Assembly: GCA_946894095.1 (NCBI GenBank)
Contig: OX335653.1
Location: 7,507,001-7,571,000, forward strand
Direction: 5' to 3'
DNA from: Incurvaria masculella
Taxonomy: Eukaryota; Arthropoda; Insecta; Lepidoptera; Incurvariidae
DNA length: 64,000 nucleotides
Shown here piece by piece: positions 31,561 to 44,171 of the stretch (positions within the stretch are counted from its first letter, which is position 1; every line of letters begins with the position of its first letter). A program made the translations under genes and the position numbers. A model generated the notes under the pieces. It did not search any database, had not been told where the DNA came from, and saw only the letters and a list, made by a program, of their open reading frames with translations.

Positions 31561-32694
31561 GTGTTCAACAATACCTTCAAATCATTTACGTGTTATCGGC
31601 ATCTGAAATTAGATTCGGTCGAAATATAAACATGAGAAAATAATGTTGGTTATTTTTCACTGGAATTCTTTGACTGTTATTTTAAAAGAGAACATTCAAT
31701 CAGACATTTTAAGTTGGTACCTGAAATTCATAAAGGCATTACCATTTTTCAAAGTTAAATTACATTATATAAAGGGATAACGGACGAAATCAACTATTTA
31801 TCAATGATCAGTGTGGGCATTACCTAATTAACTAAAATAAATCAGTACATACTTATCATACTTTCAAAGGAGTTTTATTTACAGCTTTCTGTAATATGTC
31901 TTTACTTCATGTATATTGTACATATTTTTTTGATTAAAAAATCGAAGAAATTGCTTTGTAAAGCAAAAATAAGTTCACCTCGTTTCAGATAAAATTTCGC
32001 TGATATCCGTGCATATGTGAGCAGTCACCATTAATTTTCTAAAAAAAAAAAAATCTATTATCTACCGACCATAACGTCGGTAGATGCGGCGGAGCTGTAC
32101 TTAAGAAATACTTGTGGCTATAGATATAGGTACGTAGGTACACGTGTAAGCATTGCCGCTCTCCTGAATATTGCAACATTGTCTGTGCCTCGCCTGAATA
32201 AAGTATTGTCTGCTTTCCACTTTGATAAAAGCAAGCTAGAGCGGTGCGGAGTTTAACATAGTCGATACGTTTTTAAATTAATGTTTTAAATTCTTTTATA
32301 CATTATGTTATATGCATATGTTAAATGTTTTATAACATTTCAATCTAATAATAATAATGTAAAATATTTTTAAAGCGTTATTAAAGAATATCGTGTAGGT
32401 GTATGTCTATAAAATATGTCACTTGAATTTCCAAGAGATATGTAGGTCATTAAAAAAAGTTTTTTCGCTAGTTATGATGAATAACCCATTATAGAATTGA
32501 ACATGTGTTCAAATACGGGGTTACGTAAGTACCTTTTTCTAACGTATCCAATACTTGCAAGTAATATTTCCTTAATAATGCGCATAACTCAGTTGTTAAA
32601 AGCCATTGTCAAACTGTAATTTCCTAACCTATGTATAGGGTAATAATCGAATCAGTAGTGAAAATGTGTTTGCGTTTGGTGGATGTACACTTTC
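31561..32694. other. AT-rich noncoding DNA
   Basis: A small hairpin TCTACCGACC/CGTCGGTAGA lies near 32061-32085. I see nothing else. Confidence 0.4.
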
Positions 32695-32775
32695 TTATAT
32701 AAAGAGAAGATCATGGCATGGCACATAATTCATTCGAGAATTGTTTGTGTGGGCAATGTAATGAGAGTATGGATG
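32695..32775 (+). repeat. SINE-1 fragment
   Basis: TATAAAGAGAAGATCATGGC, ATGGCACATAATTCATTCGA, GAATTGTTTGTGTGGGC match the SINE-1 3' portion. It is truncated at both ends. Confidence 0.5.
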
Positions 32776-33132
32776 AGATTGAACAAATAATCGTACGTTA
32801 TTTGTTTACAAAAGTATATTTTACAAAAAGAATTTATAAAAAAAGGGCCATACCAAATTTATTTGAGTCCATTCACTCAAAACGCTTTCGTAAAAATCGC
32901 AAAAAGATTAGCCTGGAAGTTATTGCTCAAACGCTGAGCTCATGGAACTGTTGCCGCATTACGATACTCATTGGTCCCCTTTCTAATAATACAAAAAAGA
33001 GTTTTGATAGGTAGTTACAATCAAATGCAATAAAATGAATTAAGTAATTTAATAGATCATCATGAAAATACTAATAATAATTAATCAAGTATCGTGATAA
33101 GAAACTATTAAGCCGAAGGAATATTATAACTG
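32776..33132. other. Noncoding DNA
   Basis: A 98-codon frame (32718-33014) begins inside the SINE fragment and has no domain, so it is not called. I see nothing else. Confidence 0.35.
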
Positions 33133-34271
33133 ACTAGCTGCGGTACCCGGCTCCGCTCGGGTTAGTGTCGGCTAAATTATCTCATGTATAAAAAGTAGCC
33201 CACATGAGTGGTCCAAAATAGGGTCAAACTGGTCCAGGACAATGTATCCATGTACCAAATTTAATCAAGATCGTTCGAGCCGAAATAGCATGATTTAATG
33301 AGAAACATCCAATAATTCCCATTTAGAGCTTCGTTGACGTTTGGTGGCTATTTAAAAAAAAAACATTTGCCGCGAGAACCTTTCTGCACTTTCACTGCTA
33401 CATTGCTTACCTAGTAAGTAACGTGTAACGTAGGTAAGTTTTGCGTGGACTCCAACCCACAGCCAGCCTCAACATCGAAAACAGTAACCCATCTGGAACC
33501 TGACTGCTCCCAGAGATGCTATACATTGATAAAATACGCATATAAATCAGGTAAGTGGTTCGCATGTTATAAGACTTTAAGACTCACTACTTACCCTTCT
33601 GGTAATGAAGCGTTATATTATGTAATCTATAAGTTTTTAGTAGAATCAGGCTAGACGTAGATACAATGCACATCTAAATCGAGTAATTGGTTCTCAAGGA
33701 TTTTATTCTGTTGGTCGCTCCTCCGGCGATTTAGCGTGATGCCAAGTAGTCCTAAAGTTGCAGGAAATACCAAGCCGTACTTCAGTAAAAGTAAGCGCTG
33801 CCGCCGCAAAGCCGAGCCGTGCATAGCATTGCAGTTTGTATGACAGCCCCATCTTAGCGTAAGCGGAACTGAATTATATTTAGCCAATCCTAATTCCCGG
33901 GTAGTTAAATGTACATGTACTAAGTTTTACAAATCGCTAGTGCCTTGAAAATTCGCCAAACGGACACCAAACAGTCACGACGTCTGCCCTCCCCCCGCCG
34001 CCGCTCCCCGCCACCGCCCCCGGCTCCTCTCCCCCTAGTGTGAAGTATCGCTACCGGCATCGTTTTCGCAGCCCCGTGAAAGTTCTAAAGCCCATGGGCA
34101 CATACATTGTAGCCTATGTGTTATTCTGATGTATAAGCTATATTATTGTAAAGTTTCATTAGAATCCATTCAGTAGTTTTTACGTGAAAGAGTAACAAAC
34201 ATCCATCCATCCATCCATCCATCCATCCATCCATCCATCCATTATTACAAACTTTGCCCTTTATATTATTT
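33133..34271 (+). mobile_element. RTE-like composite, copy B (left unit of tandem pair)
   Basis: It is nearly identical to copy A from ACTAGCTGCGGTACCCGGCT to ATTATTACAAACTTTGCCC. It includes the captured SINE remnant (about 33408-33524), the C-rich island (about 33987-34036) and the (ATCC)n array (34200-34241). Its 3' end TTTATATTATTT runs straight into the first base of copy C with no flanking DNA between them. Confidence 0.7.
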
Positions 34272-35430
34272 ACTAGCTGCGGTACCCGGCTCCGCTCGGG
34301 TTAGTGTCGGCTAAATTATCTCATGGATAAAAAGTAGCCCACATGACTGGTCCAAAATAGGGTCAAACTGGTCCAGGACAATGTATCCATGTACCAAATT
34401 TAATCAAGATCGTTCGAACTGAAATAGCATGATTTAATGAGAAACATCCAATAATTCCCATTTAGAGCTTCGTTGACGTTTGGTGGCTATTTAAAAAAAA
34501 AACATTTGCCGCGAGAACCTTTCTGCACTTTCACTGCTACATTGCTTACCTAGTAAGTAACGTGTAACGTAGGTAAGTTTTGCGTGGACTCCAACCCACA
34601 GCCAGCCTCAACATCGAAAACAGTAACCCATCTCGAACCTGACTGCTCCCAGAGATGCTATACATTGATAAAATACGCATATAAATCAGGTAAGTGGTTC
34701 GCATGTTATAAGACTTTAAGACTCACTACTTACCCTTCTGGTAATGAAGCGTTATATTATGTAATCTATAAGTTTTTAGTAGAATCAGGCTAGACGTAGA
34801 TACAATGCACATCTAAATCGAGTAATTGGTTCTCAAGGATTTTATTCTGTTGGTCGCTCCTCCGGCGATTCAGCGTGATGCCAAGTAGTCCTAAAGTTGC
34901 AGGAAATACCAAGCCGTACTTCAGTAAAAGTAAGCGCTGCCGCCGCAAAGCCGAGCCGTGCATAGCATTGCAGTTTGTCTTAGCGTAAGCGGAACTGAAT
35001 TCTATTTAGCCAATCCTAATTCCCGGGTAGTTAAATGTACATGTACTAAGTTTTACAAATCGCTAGTGCCTTGAAAATTCGCCAAACGGACACCAAACAG
35101 TCACGACGTCTGCCCTCCCCCCGCCGCCGCTCCCCGCCACCGCCCCCGGCTCCTCTCCCCCTAGTGTGAAGTATCGCTACCGGCATCGTTTTCGCAGCCC
35201 CGTGAAAGTTCTAAAGCCCATGGGCACATAAATTGTAGCCTATGTGTTTTTCTGATGTATAAGCTATATTATTGTAAAGTTTCATTAGAATCCATTCAGT
35301 AGTTTTTACGTGAAAGAGTAACAAACATCCATCCATCCATCCATCCATCCATCCATCCATCCATCCATCCATCCATCCATCCATTATTACAAACTTTCCC
35401 CTTTATAATATATATTATTTATTTATATTT
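34272..35430 (+). mobile_element. RTE-like composite, copy C (right unit of tandem pair)
   Basis: Same architecture as copies A and B. It differs by a 13-bp deletion near 34978 (the ATGACAGCCCCAT present in A and B is missing), a longer (ATCC)n array (about 35327-35384) and an extended AT-rich end (about 35400-35430). The captured SINE remnant lies at about 34547-34662. Confidence 0.7.
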
Positions 35431-35621
35431 ATTAGATGAACATTTTATGAATTCCATAATCGGGGCTGAAGACAGCGCACCATATAATAAACAGCAGTAG
35501 AACATATTTATTTCTAGGAAGGTACATAAGGGTAGTATCTTTAAATTTATCTCCATACTGGTTTCAGATGCGGTTCTGTAGTGTTTGATTGTTGGATACA
35601 TTTTTAAGTAGCCTAAGCCTG
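35431..35621. other. Noncoding spacer
   Basis: I see nothing that I can name here. Confidence 0.4.
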
Positions 35622-35770
35622 GTTTTCACCAGGTGCTGATTTATTTTAATTGACAATGAAAAGGCCTTGATTACCAAAGTGCTGATTTTCTTATACTGGT
35701 ATCGATTGCAGGATGGTAAGAAAGGCCCTTAATATGTGGCGATTAGGCTAATCGGCAATAGGTGAAAAAA
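35622..35770 (-). mobile_element. MITE-A, copy 2
   Basis: It is the reverse-orientation counterpart of 1621-1763. GTTTTCACCAGGTGCTGATT is at the left end and GGCAATAGGTGAAAAAAG at the right, with shared internal blocks such as AAGAAAGGCCCTTAATATGT. Confidence 0.7.
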
Positions 35771-36770
35771 GCCCTTAATAGGATCGTTTAGTAACAATAA
35801 ATAAATAAACAATAAATATGAAGTTGGTTGGTGGTTGAAAATCTGACAGAAGTCAGAACTAAAGAGTTTTGCGGAAGGAGTGAGGACTGAATTACAAACA
35901 TGTTTCTAGCCAACGGAGAACGAGAACTGTGCTCCGAGTTAAAAACCTTGAAAATAGAAAATATTTTTATCCGTTTATTCAATCGAAATTTGAAAATAAT
36001 ACTTAACTAGGTAGAAGTATTCGGTTTCCAAAAATATCAACCACTTAACAAGAGAGTGAGGATCATTGCAATAATATGCTTTACATATTAACTCAATGGT
36101 GAGTAAATTATAAAAACAAAGATTCAATTTATATCTCTGATTATAAAAGTTTCTTTAAAAAAGTGTATAGCTCCCGTATCGAAACGTGAACGTAATCGCA
36201 CCCATGTACACCGCCGCAAGCCGCAGCTTCTCTCAACAAGATTACTTTGAAGATATAAAGGACGGGATAATAGCTGGCGGCTAAGTCCGCTTCCGTGCCG
36301 GGCTGTAAAAGGAAATGAAAATTTGAGAAAATAAAACACTAGCCCGCGATTAAATTTCTTTTCCTTGGTAAGAACTCTTTGAAATCCTTCAGTGACCTAT
36401 TTTTTAAATAATTTGAATAGATAAACACGCAATTTTGCATGTCCTTCGAGTAACATTAAGGGGGTGTGTGCATCAAAGTAGATGGTGCCACAGTCGTACT
36501 TAATTATTAAACCTCAAAGATTCCACGTCAAATATTTCTTCTTATTTTAAAAATCCATAAATGTAGATGTCATTGCCAAATTAAAAAAAGTTATCTCTTT
36601 ATATTTGAAGAAAAAATATTCGATAATATCAATCCTAAATAAAAAATTACGAGTGAGCTACGACGAATAAAATCTTGTTAATCTTCAGAAGTAATCTAAG
36701 AATCGGACCCATGGAACCAACTCTTGAAATGAAACGTATCAAATGTATCTTCTGAGAAATGTCAAAATAT
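35771..36770. other. Noncoding DNA with balanced block 36160-36350
   Basis: Bases 36160-36350 (with GTACACCGCCGCAAGCCGC and GGCGGCTAAGTCCGCTTCCG) are unique and could be regulatory. The rest is AT-rich. Confidence 0.3.
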
Positions 36771-37075
36771 TTCATTAGATTAAAGTTCTTCTGCGGTTTT
36801 TTCGGGGCTCCGATTGGGTTCCTTGAATAGATTGGTACGTGTGAGCGGTCTGGGCGAGTTATAAATTATCCAACCTTTTTCAGCCGGTTGCCGCAACACG
36901 CCTATTTATTTTTTGCCAATTTACTCCTCGCGAGAAGCTGTCAGAACAGAATTTCTTAATTAAGCTCTGTGCCTAGCGGTGCTTTTATGAGCTTTGTATG
37001 TTCACACCGACTTAAATAAACGTTCAGTGAGCTCATGGTCTGGTTCGTAGTAATTTATAATTCATAAGCATTAAT
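36771..37075. promoter_or_regulatory. Candidate conserved regulatory block
   Basis: This unique block has AAATTATCCAACC, GCCTATTTATTTTTTGCC, TTCTTAATTAAGCTCTG, GTGCTTTTATGAGC and TAATTTATAATTCATAAGC. The density of homeodomain-type words in balanced sequence suggests an enhancer; this is inference only. Confidence 0.3.
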
Positions 37076-38177
37076 ACACTAACTTTTTATTTCAATTACA
37101 TTCAAGCATATGCAATCATTTATTTTTAAAGTATATCGAAAAAATTTACTTCGTATAAGACAAACTATGCAGGTAATCGGAATATTATAATTGTTTTCAG
37201 CATAAAAGTATTTAACTAATTTTGAGTTTACATGATTTCATACAAAAATAAAATAAAGCCTTAAAAATTATAAACCTAAAACTGTACATTGGTTTTATTA
37301 TTATTATTCAAAAGTATAAAGAATATAAAAAAAAAATATTAAAAAAAATATAAAGTTCATCACCAGCAACTTTAAATTTGTTCCGGGATGCACTTGTTTA
37401 TATTTTAAATTAATAATTTACCTTATAAATAATGTTACCTATTGATTTATATTTATTTATCTTTAGTACATTTTCATGAACCTTGGGACTATCGCGTTCA
37501 TATTGGTGATACGTGTAGGTAGGTTGGTGCGGACAATTAGGACCTTCATGATAAATCTTCATGAATTCCCATTTTATTTATTAAGTTTCTGGCGAGTTTT
37601 TACGACCCGACGGAGGGGGGGCTGCGGGGTGGGGCGGCGGCGGGGGGGTAGGCACCGGCCCATTCCTCTCCTTCATAAACATTCCTTGATGAAAAAACTT
37701 TTCCTTTCGAATATCTTTGTGAAACATTAATTACGGAGGTCGGACTCGTAACGACTCCATCAGGGGTCGTGACTGTCGCTACAAGTTTTTTTTTTATTTC
37801 TTATCTTTCATATAATAACTGGAGCTCGGCAGTAAAAATGGAGAATGAGGAATAATAATAATAGCAGAATATGAAACATTTTGTACGAGTATCTTTCCGA
37901 CCGAAATAAATGTTAAGTTGTTGGTCAAGAAACCATTTAGTATAAGGTGCATTCATTTTTCTAATAACAAAATATTTTCCTTAAACTGGCAATTAATTAA
38001 ATATCTTAAGGATGGAAAATAAACATATTTCAGTTTTAGTTTTGATATTGATTCTAGCGAATGATTTTAAATACACTTTTAAATAATTAAAGCTCGTTTT
38101 TGTTATTTAAGTTTCAGTAATACTTCGAAAGTATGGTTATGAATATAAAATCCGACACTTTTGGAAAAACTCTGTAA
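37076..38177. other. AT-rich DNA with G-rich tract 37609-37655
   Basis: Bases 37609-37655 contain at least four G runs (GGAGGGGGGGCTGCGGGG, TGGGGCGGCGGCGGGGGGG), a strong G-quadruplex candidate on the + strand. It is surrounded by balanced sequence (37560-37770) that may be regulatory. The rest is AT-rich. Confidence 0.4.
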
Positions 38178-38490
38178 GTCACTTCAGCGAAAAGGGAAAA
38201 TGACAGGAAAAATCAAGTAACTCGAGCAAAAGGTAGAGCATAGTCCGCGCCCGTTCCCGCGCGGGGAGTGCGGGGTTGAAGCGAAGAGATCCGCCGCCGG
38301 CACGTACGAAAATATACTTTGGAAAACTTTTATGTCGGCAATTCGCTTCGTGCACAAAAGAAAATGCTAGGAGAAAGAAACGGCACCGACGTGTGCCTCG
38401 CTCGCTGGCGGGGCTGACGGGTGGTCCTGGCTGTAGGGGGTGGTGGAGGGGGGGCAAGCAATATAAACTATCGATTTTGAATTAGGGGTG
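38178..38490. promoter_or_regulatory. GC-balanced block with G-rich end
   Basis: CGCGCGGGGAGTGCGGGG at about 38259, GATCCGCCGCCGGCACG at 38288, and a G-rich end (about 38425-38457, GGTGGTCCTGGCTGTAGGGG then GGTGGTGGAGGGGGGG) are present. There is no exon evidence; frames on both strands follow composition. Confidence 0.3.
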
Positions 38491-39400
38491 GTACCTAAAC
38501 TATCTCTTGGATGTTTTATATGGCATTCTGCTTGCAATTGCGAGCAAAAAAATCCCTAACGTATTTAATATACTGTATTCATGCAGTAATATTCAATATA
38601 CAAATTTAAAAAAAGAACTTAAACACTATTTATTTGAGACCCCCATTTTACTGGGCAAAATTTGTTGCAAATTAGCTCTAGAATGACCCCTTAGAAGGAA
38701 TGTATCGAATTACCAAATATCCTGTATACCTAAGTGAACATAATTAAATTTGCAGAACATCAAGTTGGAAAAGTTCGAGTCCTAAAATAAACCATTAAAC
38801 AATTACAAACAATTGTAAAGAAATCAAAATTACATCCATGTCAACAGTCAAAATAATACTACTTATCTGACACTGCAATATACAATACACAAAAGTATAT
38901 TATAACAGATGTTTACGGAGAGGTATGGTTAAAACTCCAACCAGGTATTCAGAGCAATTCTTGGCGTATTCAGAGCAAAAAAGTTTGATAATATTTATAG
39001 CACAAACATTTTTCGCCGGCCCAATATATTTTAATGTGTGGATATGAACAACATATATGTCGACGGAGATTTTTTTAAGCCGTACAACAAAATGTTATTT
39101 ACCTTTTTTGCTCCAAATGGGCCAGGGAACACCCGGAAAATATTTGGAATAAACACCCGCTTACATTCTGTATCTATGTTAGCGGAACATTTCAGATTAA
39201 AGATCATTTCAGAAACCAAACCGACCGCACAAATTAATCTATAAAACAAAGGTTTAAATGATAATTTTATGTATTTAATGGATACGACGTCCTGCTTCCG
39301 ACGAATGTCACGACCAATACTTTTTCTGATTATTTTCAAAATCTGATTACAATGCTTAAAATGTAGATGTCGCTGAAACTCAAATTAAAGGTTTAAATGT
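38491..39400. other. AT-rich noncoding DNA
   Basis: Bases 39030-39250 have frames on both strands (68 and 102 codons) but no recognisable protein. Nothing else is visible. Confidence 0.35.
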
Positions 39401-39613
39401 TTTCACGCCTATAGCGCTGAACACATTTTGATGAAATTCGGTTAAAAAATAGTTTTGAAATTGGAGAAGGAAATAGGCTACCTATTGTGGCGAAGAAGGT
39501 GAAATAGGGGATGAAAGTTTGAATGGGAAATTCATAAAATAATAACAGAATACAGCCCGACATCAGCCGAAAACGACAATGACCCGAGCGGAGCCGGCTA
39601 CCTCAGCTAGTCT
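39401..39613 (-). mobile_element. RTE-like retroposon fragment
   Basis: It ends on the right with CCCGAGCGGAGCCGGCTACC then TCAGCTAGT, the reverse complement of an RTE-like 5' head (ACTAGCTG...GGCTCCGCTCGGG). On the left TTTTGATGAAATTCGGTTAA is the corresponding conserved 3'-side word. About 210 bp, so it is either a short family member or internally deleted. Confidence 0.6.
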
Positions 39614-40309
39614 AGAATAAACCATATTGGACCAAACATAAATAGCCATACATATGTACCTACTATATTAAAGGCTAAGGGCGTTTGAAACTTCGTGGTA
39701 GGTGGACCCCTCCCACTTAATTTATGCAGTCATAATTCAGCAGAAGTCCAGCTCAATAGGTAATTTAGATGTTCCGCTGCAACTTTGTAGTAATGAGATG
39801 CTCGTATATTATACGTGTTTAAAACATTTTTATTCATATTTTGCGCCCACTTCTGGAACAGCGACCCAGTACAGGGATGTTTTTAAATGATTTTAAAAAC
39901 ATTAACATGACCGAGTTGTTTATTGCAATTTCAAACGATTAAATAAGGACGATGTTTCAGCGCATCCTCAAACTTATAAGAAGACTTTCTTGAAGAAACT
40001 TAGACGAATTCTAAATCTTGATACTGGATCCGTTCGAATTCAATGCTGTTATAAGAGTAATAGGGAATATTATTGTGGAAAAATTATTTTTGTTTATTTA
40101 ATGTTATTCAGGAAATCAATTTCAATGCATGCAATAATATGCTCAAAAATATTTCGTCCTGGTGAATTGGGCACGAAATTGTAGTAATATAATGTGCGTG
40201 CGTACATGTTTTATATAACATCAAATAATTAGGTAAACATGTATATTTGGGGGTCTGCGTTTTAGATTAGGAAACATTATTTCGTAATACCGTCTGTTAT
40301 GTTATACAG
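39614..40309. other. AT-rich noncoding DNA
   Basis: I see nothing that I can name here. Confidence 0.4.
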
Positions 40310-40450
40310 GTCGCATTCTCAACCGATTCTCGTGAAATTTCGTGAGCAGGTTTGGTAATTTAATATATATTTTTTTAAATATGTTAAAAAACATCAAATG
40401 TTCAAAAAAACAGACTCACGAGGCTTACAGCTCAGAGAGTCACTAGTTTC
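40310..40450 (+). repeat. Dispersed repeat R1, copy 2
   Basis: CAACCGATTCTCGTGAAATT, TCGTGAGCAGGTTTGG and CTCAGAGAGTCACTAGTTTC pair with the copy at 3290-3435. An insertion around 40385-40420 separates the halves. Confidence 0.55.
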
Positions 40451-41329
40451 ACATATTAATTTCCGTACCTATGAGTTTTACGTTGGAAATACAGGCGACT
40501 AGAGGACAAATACAATGTAACCTCAAGCAATGGCGATCAAAAGGTTACATTACCTTCTTTATTTCGATCACGATCTACCTGTTTTTTCCTCTCGTCGAAT
40601 AAAACCTTATCTAGATGGCCGCTCCGCCGCACCGCCAGCTCCGCCGCTCCGCCACTCCGTCGCTCGCCCCGCCTCACCGCCGCCCCTGCAGAGTAAATGG
40701 AACCGAACAAAAAGGATCGCGCCAAGGCGAAGCTTTCAAGTGCTCCTTATCGGGCGAGGCTTCGACGTGAGTGGATGTTACGACCCTGTAGCTGTGGCTC
40801 CCATAAGTACTGCGGCACTTATCATACGTGTCTACATCGGCTTACTATTTTTGTTTGGAGAGGTTTTGGTCAAAAACTAGATTGGGCCGGACGATATTCT
40901 CTAGTTTTTCTAATTTCGTAAATAAAATAACACATCTTGTCTAATTTCATATGCGTATTAAGTAGATTGGTAGTTCTGTCGACGAATTCTGAGAATGTTT
41001 GGGCTAATTGGATAGTATATTTCAAGGACTGTTTAGCCGAGTGATAATTGATTTAAAAAAAAAATTGCCAGAACTTAATAGCATCGATAATGCCAGTGTG
41101 TCATATAATTTTGTTGCATTCACATCATTCTATGCGTGCATTAATTTTAACCTGCGTTATACATATACCATATTAATTTACTCTAAGTAAATCTCGATGA
41201 TTCTTTTCTTCTCTTCGAGGTTAAACCAAACTGGACGCCATCGGGTTCTGATTCACTGGTTGACTGAATGGTGATTGTAACCGTTTTTTGGGTTCGAAAT
41301 AGAACAAGGAAGATGTTATTTACATCAAT
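40451..41329. other. Noncoding DNA with GC-rich block 40615-40700
   Basis: TAGATGGCCGCTCCGCCGC at 40611, then a CGCC-rich stretch to 40690, is a further short GC-rich island with a Pho/YY1-like word. A 116-codon frame over it has no domain. The rest is AT-rich. Confidence 0.35.
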
Positions 41330-41475
41330 GAAAGATGGTTAAACGAAAATTATACGATTGAACTGGGTATAGTAGTGGAACATAGGAAAATCCAGGCAAA
41401 ACGCCAATACCTGGAAATGTGGTGTGTTAGGCTGATTTCATTACAGTTGGTGTGTTACCATAAAAAACCAAATCA
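41330..41475 (+). repeat. SINE-1 fragment, strongly diverged
   Basis: GAAATGTGGTGTGTTAGGCT and GTTGGTGTGTTACCATAAAA resemble the SINE-1 3' portion; the body is hardly recognisable. Low confidence. Confidence 0.35.
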
Positions 41476-42000
41476 TTGATTTGAATTACTGAATACTCAT
41501 TTAATATATGTATGAGTCGACGTTGGTGAAGAATAAACACATTTTTTTTGTATCTTTAATTCAAATTGTGGCAAACGAAAATAATTTACGAAATTACTTA
41601 CGAAATGTGTAATCGAAATAGGAGTGTTTTTTTTTACCGTTTAAGATAGCCTGCAATATCTAAAATATTGCAAATTCATAATTTTTCAAGGCATAACATA
41701 AAAAAAATCTATACAAAGTTTTACTTTTATTGAAATTATCTTGAATTAAATTGTATTCTCAAATATATCTTATAGGTTGTCAGTACAAGCGCATCTTTTT
41801 TCACCCCGGTTTTAAAAAAAAAAATCTCCTGTAAATGTGTATCGACGTAGGCTTCTGCACGCAGAATTATCTGCTTCTTCATATTACAATGTATGCTTGC
41901 AGCTAATGGAAATTCCTTCCAACTTGCATCCGTCCGCTTTATGTATACGTGCAAGGAAAAAGGAATTTCATTAAAGCTCACCTTTTCCCTAGAGTTTTTC
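41476..42000. other. AT-rich noncoding DNA
   Basis: I see nothing that I can name here. An 88-codon minus-strand frame at 41736-42002 lacks recognisable features. Confidence 0.35.
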
Positions 42001-43120
42001 ATGTAATCCCACGGACGTGAGTAAATCCTTCATTATTGCTTCCCCTGCCGCGCCCGCTCCCCCGCGCCTCTCCGTACCATGCCACCCGTTAACAACCTTT
42101 TTGATATAATGAAACATATTCTCCGAAGCGAATCTTCCGAATACTGTACCCAGAGGACAGCAGACCTTATGGGTTAGACAAGAAGGCTTTTCTTCTCTGT
42201 CATCCTTCCGTGCTTAATCCCTTTCGGGGCGAGGCCGAGAATATTCTTTAGCTTAAACGAAAAAGCTCATAAGATACGCAAGATATTGCTACATGTGGCA
42301 GTTTGTTACGAAGTTTATAGGGAGGCCGCCACTCGCGCCACCGCGGCGAGCTGGTTCTAGTTACGATAATCGAGAAAAAAATAAAATTACTCGCGATCAA
42401 CTAAAATATGTACAATATTTTAAGTTCCAATGACCAGTCTTGGAATTTAATATGAAGTTGATCATAACCGTGTGGTCGAAAGCTGGATATTATTTTATTT
42501 TGAGTCATTTTTGCACCGAAATGTACATATTGGGTAATAAAAGTTTATGTAAGCGAAAGGAAAAAATGTCTTCGAGATTTTGTTGTACTGTTTAAAATAT
42601 GTAGGTTGCACAGATATTTGTATAGACTTTCACGCAAGGGGTATGGAAAGACGGGAGAGATGAAAGTCATTCGTATGAGACGAAAACGTCTAACTCGTGT
42701 AGTAAGGTAGCTTACGAATAGAGAACGCGCAATATCGAACGTTGGTAGTAATCAATAGCATCCTATGAATTTCTTACCAGTTCTTTCATGTCGGTGGGAC
42801 TCGAAAAAATCAGTTGCACACGAATTTGTAATCAAACGCTGTTACCGGCGCTGCCGCCTTGGTATGTGACTACTACGCCGCCGCTATGCAAACTAGATTC
42901 GATTGCTACTCCCATTTCACAGTTGTAATAAGCTATATATTTTGGAGATAACGCTTAAAAAAACTTGCTATAAAGGATGGACGGTTCAAGTTTCTCTCGC
43001 TAGTGAAGGTGGGCAGGTGGGTCGTAAAAATGTTTGTTTTGTGAAAATATGAGCTTTTTGCTAAGCGAAAGGCCCGCCCACCGCCCGGGAGGTGCCCTCA
43101 CTCCCTCGCTGCCTCGTGCA
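42001..43120. promoter_or_regulatory. Series of balanced, regulatory-looking blocks
   Basis: Balanced unique blocks lie at about 42030-42370, 42640-42900 and 43010-43120, each with a short CG-rich word (for example CTGCCGCGCCCGCTCCCCCG at 42045 and GGCCGCCACTCGCGCCACCG at 42324). There are no repeats and no long frames. They could be enhancers of a developmental gene; the evidence is texture only. Confidence 0.25.
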
Positions 43121-43730
43121 CATACTCTGACTAGAAACTTTTAAGGCTGACAACAGTTTACGAGCTCTCCGTTGCAACTATACCGTGAACAAGACTTAAC
43201 GGTACCGGCCTACACCTTTCTTATAACTGCTGCGTTGAAGAATACTTATATATCTTTTTATAATGTGCTTTACAACAGTTTATTTGTGAACAATGTTTCT
43301 GAAATTACAGGTTTAATTTATCGAATGGGCCTTAAAAGCGATATTCGAAACTATAAGAAATAGCGAAAAACACTCAAAGGCTTCATGCGGTCGATATTGA
43401 TACAAACTAAAACTGCATTCATAGATTTTTTTTTCAATATTTTCCTAGCCGGGAATCGGACTCGGTGATTTTAAGAAAAATAATGCAACCTGCGTTCTAG
43501 CACCAATCAACAGTTTCGGTTATGAGGATTCACCTGTATATAGGATAAACTTAAAATTGCATGTTTAAATTATGTTATATTGCAATCTACCTAACTATCT
43601 GTTGCTATTGTAAAATATAATATTCAAAAGAATGAACAATGGAATGCGAGTTTCCGAGTAAGCTTTGACTAAAAGCCGTGCAAATACCAATCGATACAAG
43701 ATGCCAATAAAATTCAAACTGATTTGCGAA
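43121..43730. other. AT-rich noncoding DNA
   Basis: I see nothing that I can name here. Confidence 0.4.
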
Positions 43731-44120
43731 TACATATAAAACGGGCGCTTCTAGAACGCGCCTTGTGATCATCCTTGTTTGTTTCGACGTTCTCGAACAC
43801 AGAGTTTGGAAAGAGTTTCTTTGTGGGTATCGTTCAAAGGAAACGCCACGATGGAGGGCACGGCGCGAACTGTGTGCCTAGGATAGCTATAAATAGGTTT
43901 AAACCGGGCGGGTGAGTGGGTGGCTTGCCTCTCCGAAGAGAAGGGTTTCCGCGTTTTATTGCCAGGAATTTGCATATAAAGTAAGCATTGAAGAAAAATG
44001 ATCCTCGGCTGGGTTCGCTTTTGTTTCTGCTCGCTGTATTCTTGGCTGTGGGGTGAGGGCATCGTTTTATGTAGCGCTGTCATGACTATCTGGCTGGAAA
44101 GTTTGGTTCCTAAATATACG
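43731..44120. promoter_or_regulatory. Candidate conserved regulatory block with POU octamer
   Basis: Unique balanced sequence includes ATTTGCAT (octamer type) at 43968-43975, CGTTTTATTGCC at 43953 and GCTGTCATGACTATC near 44075 (TGTCATGA, homothorax/extradenticle-like). A 122-codon minus frame here has no domain and I treat it as chance. Confidence 0.3.
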
Positions 44121-44171
44121 CATAATATTAAGCACATCAGAAAGCAAGGCTTGGAATTTTAAAATCGTTTA

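Noticed and set aside
43769..44137. 122-codon minus-strand frame
   Set aside because: It lies over a regulatory-looking block; no domain; nothing supports translation.
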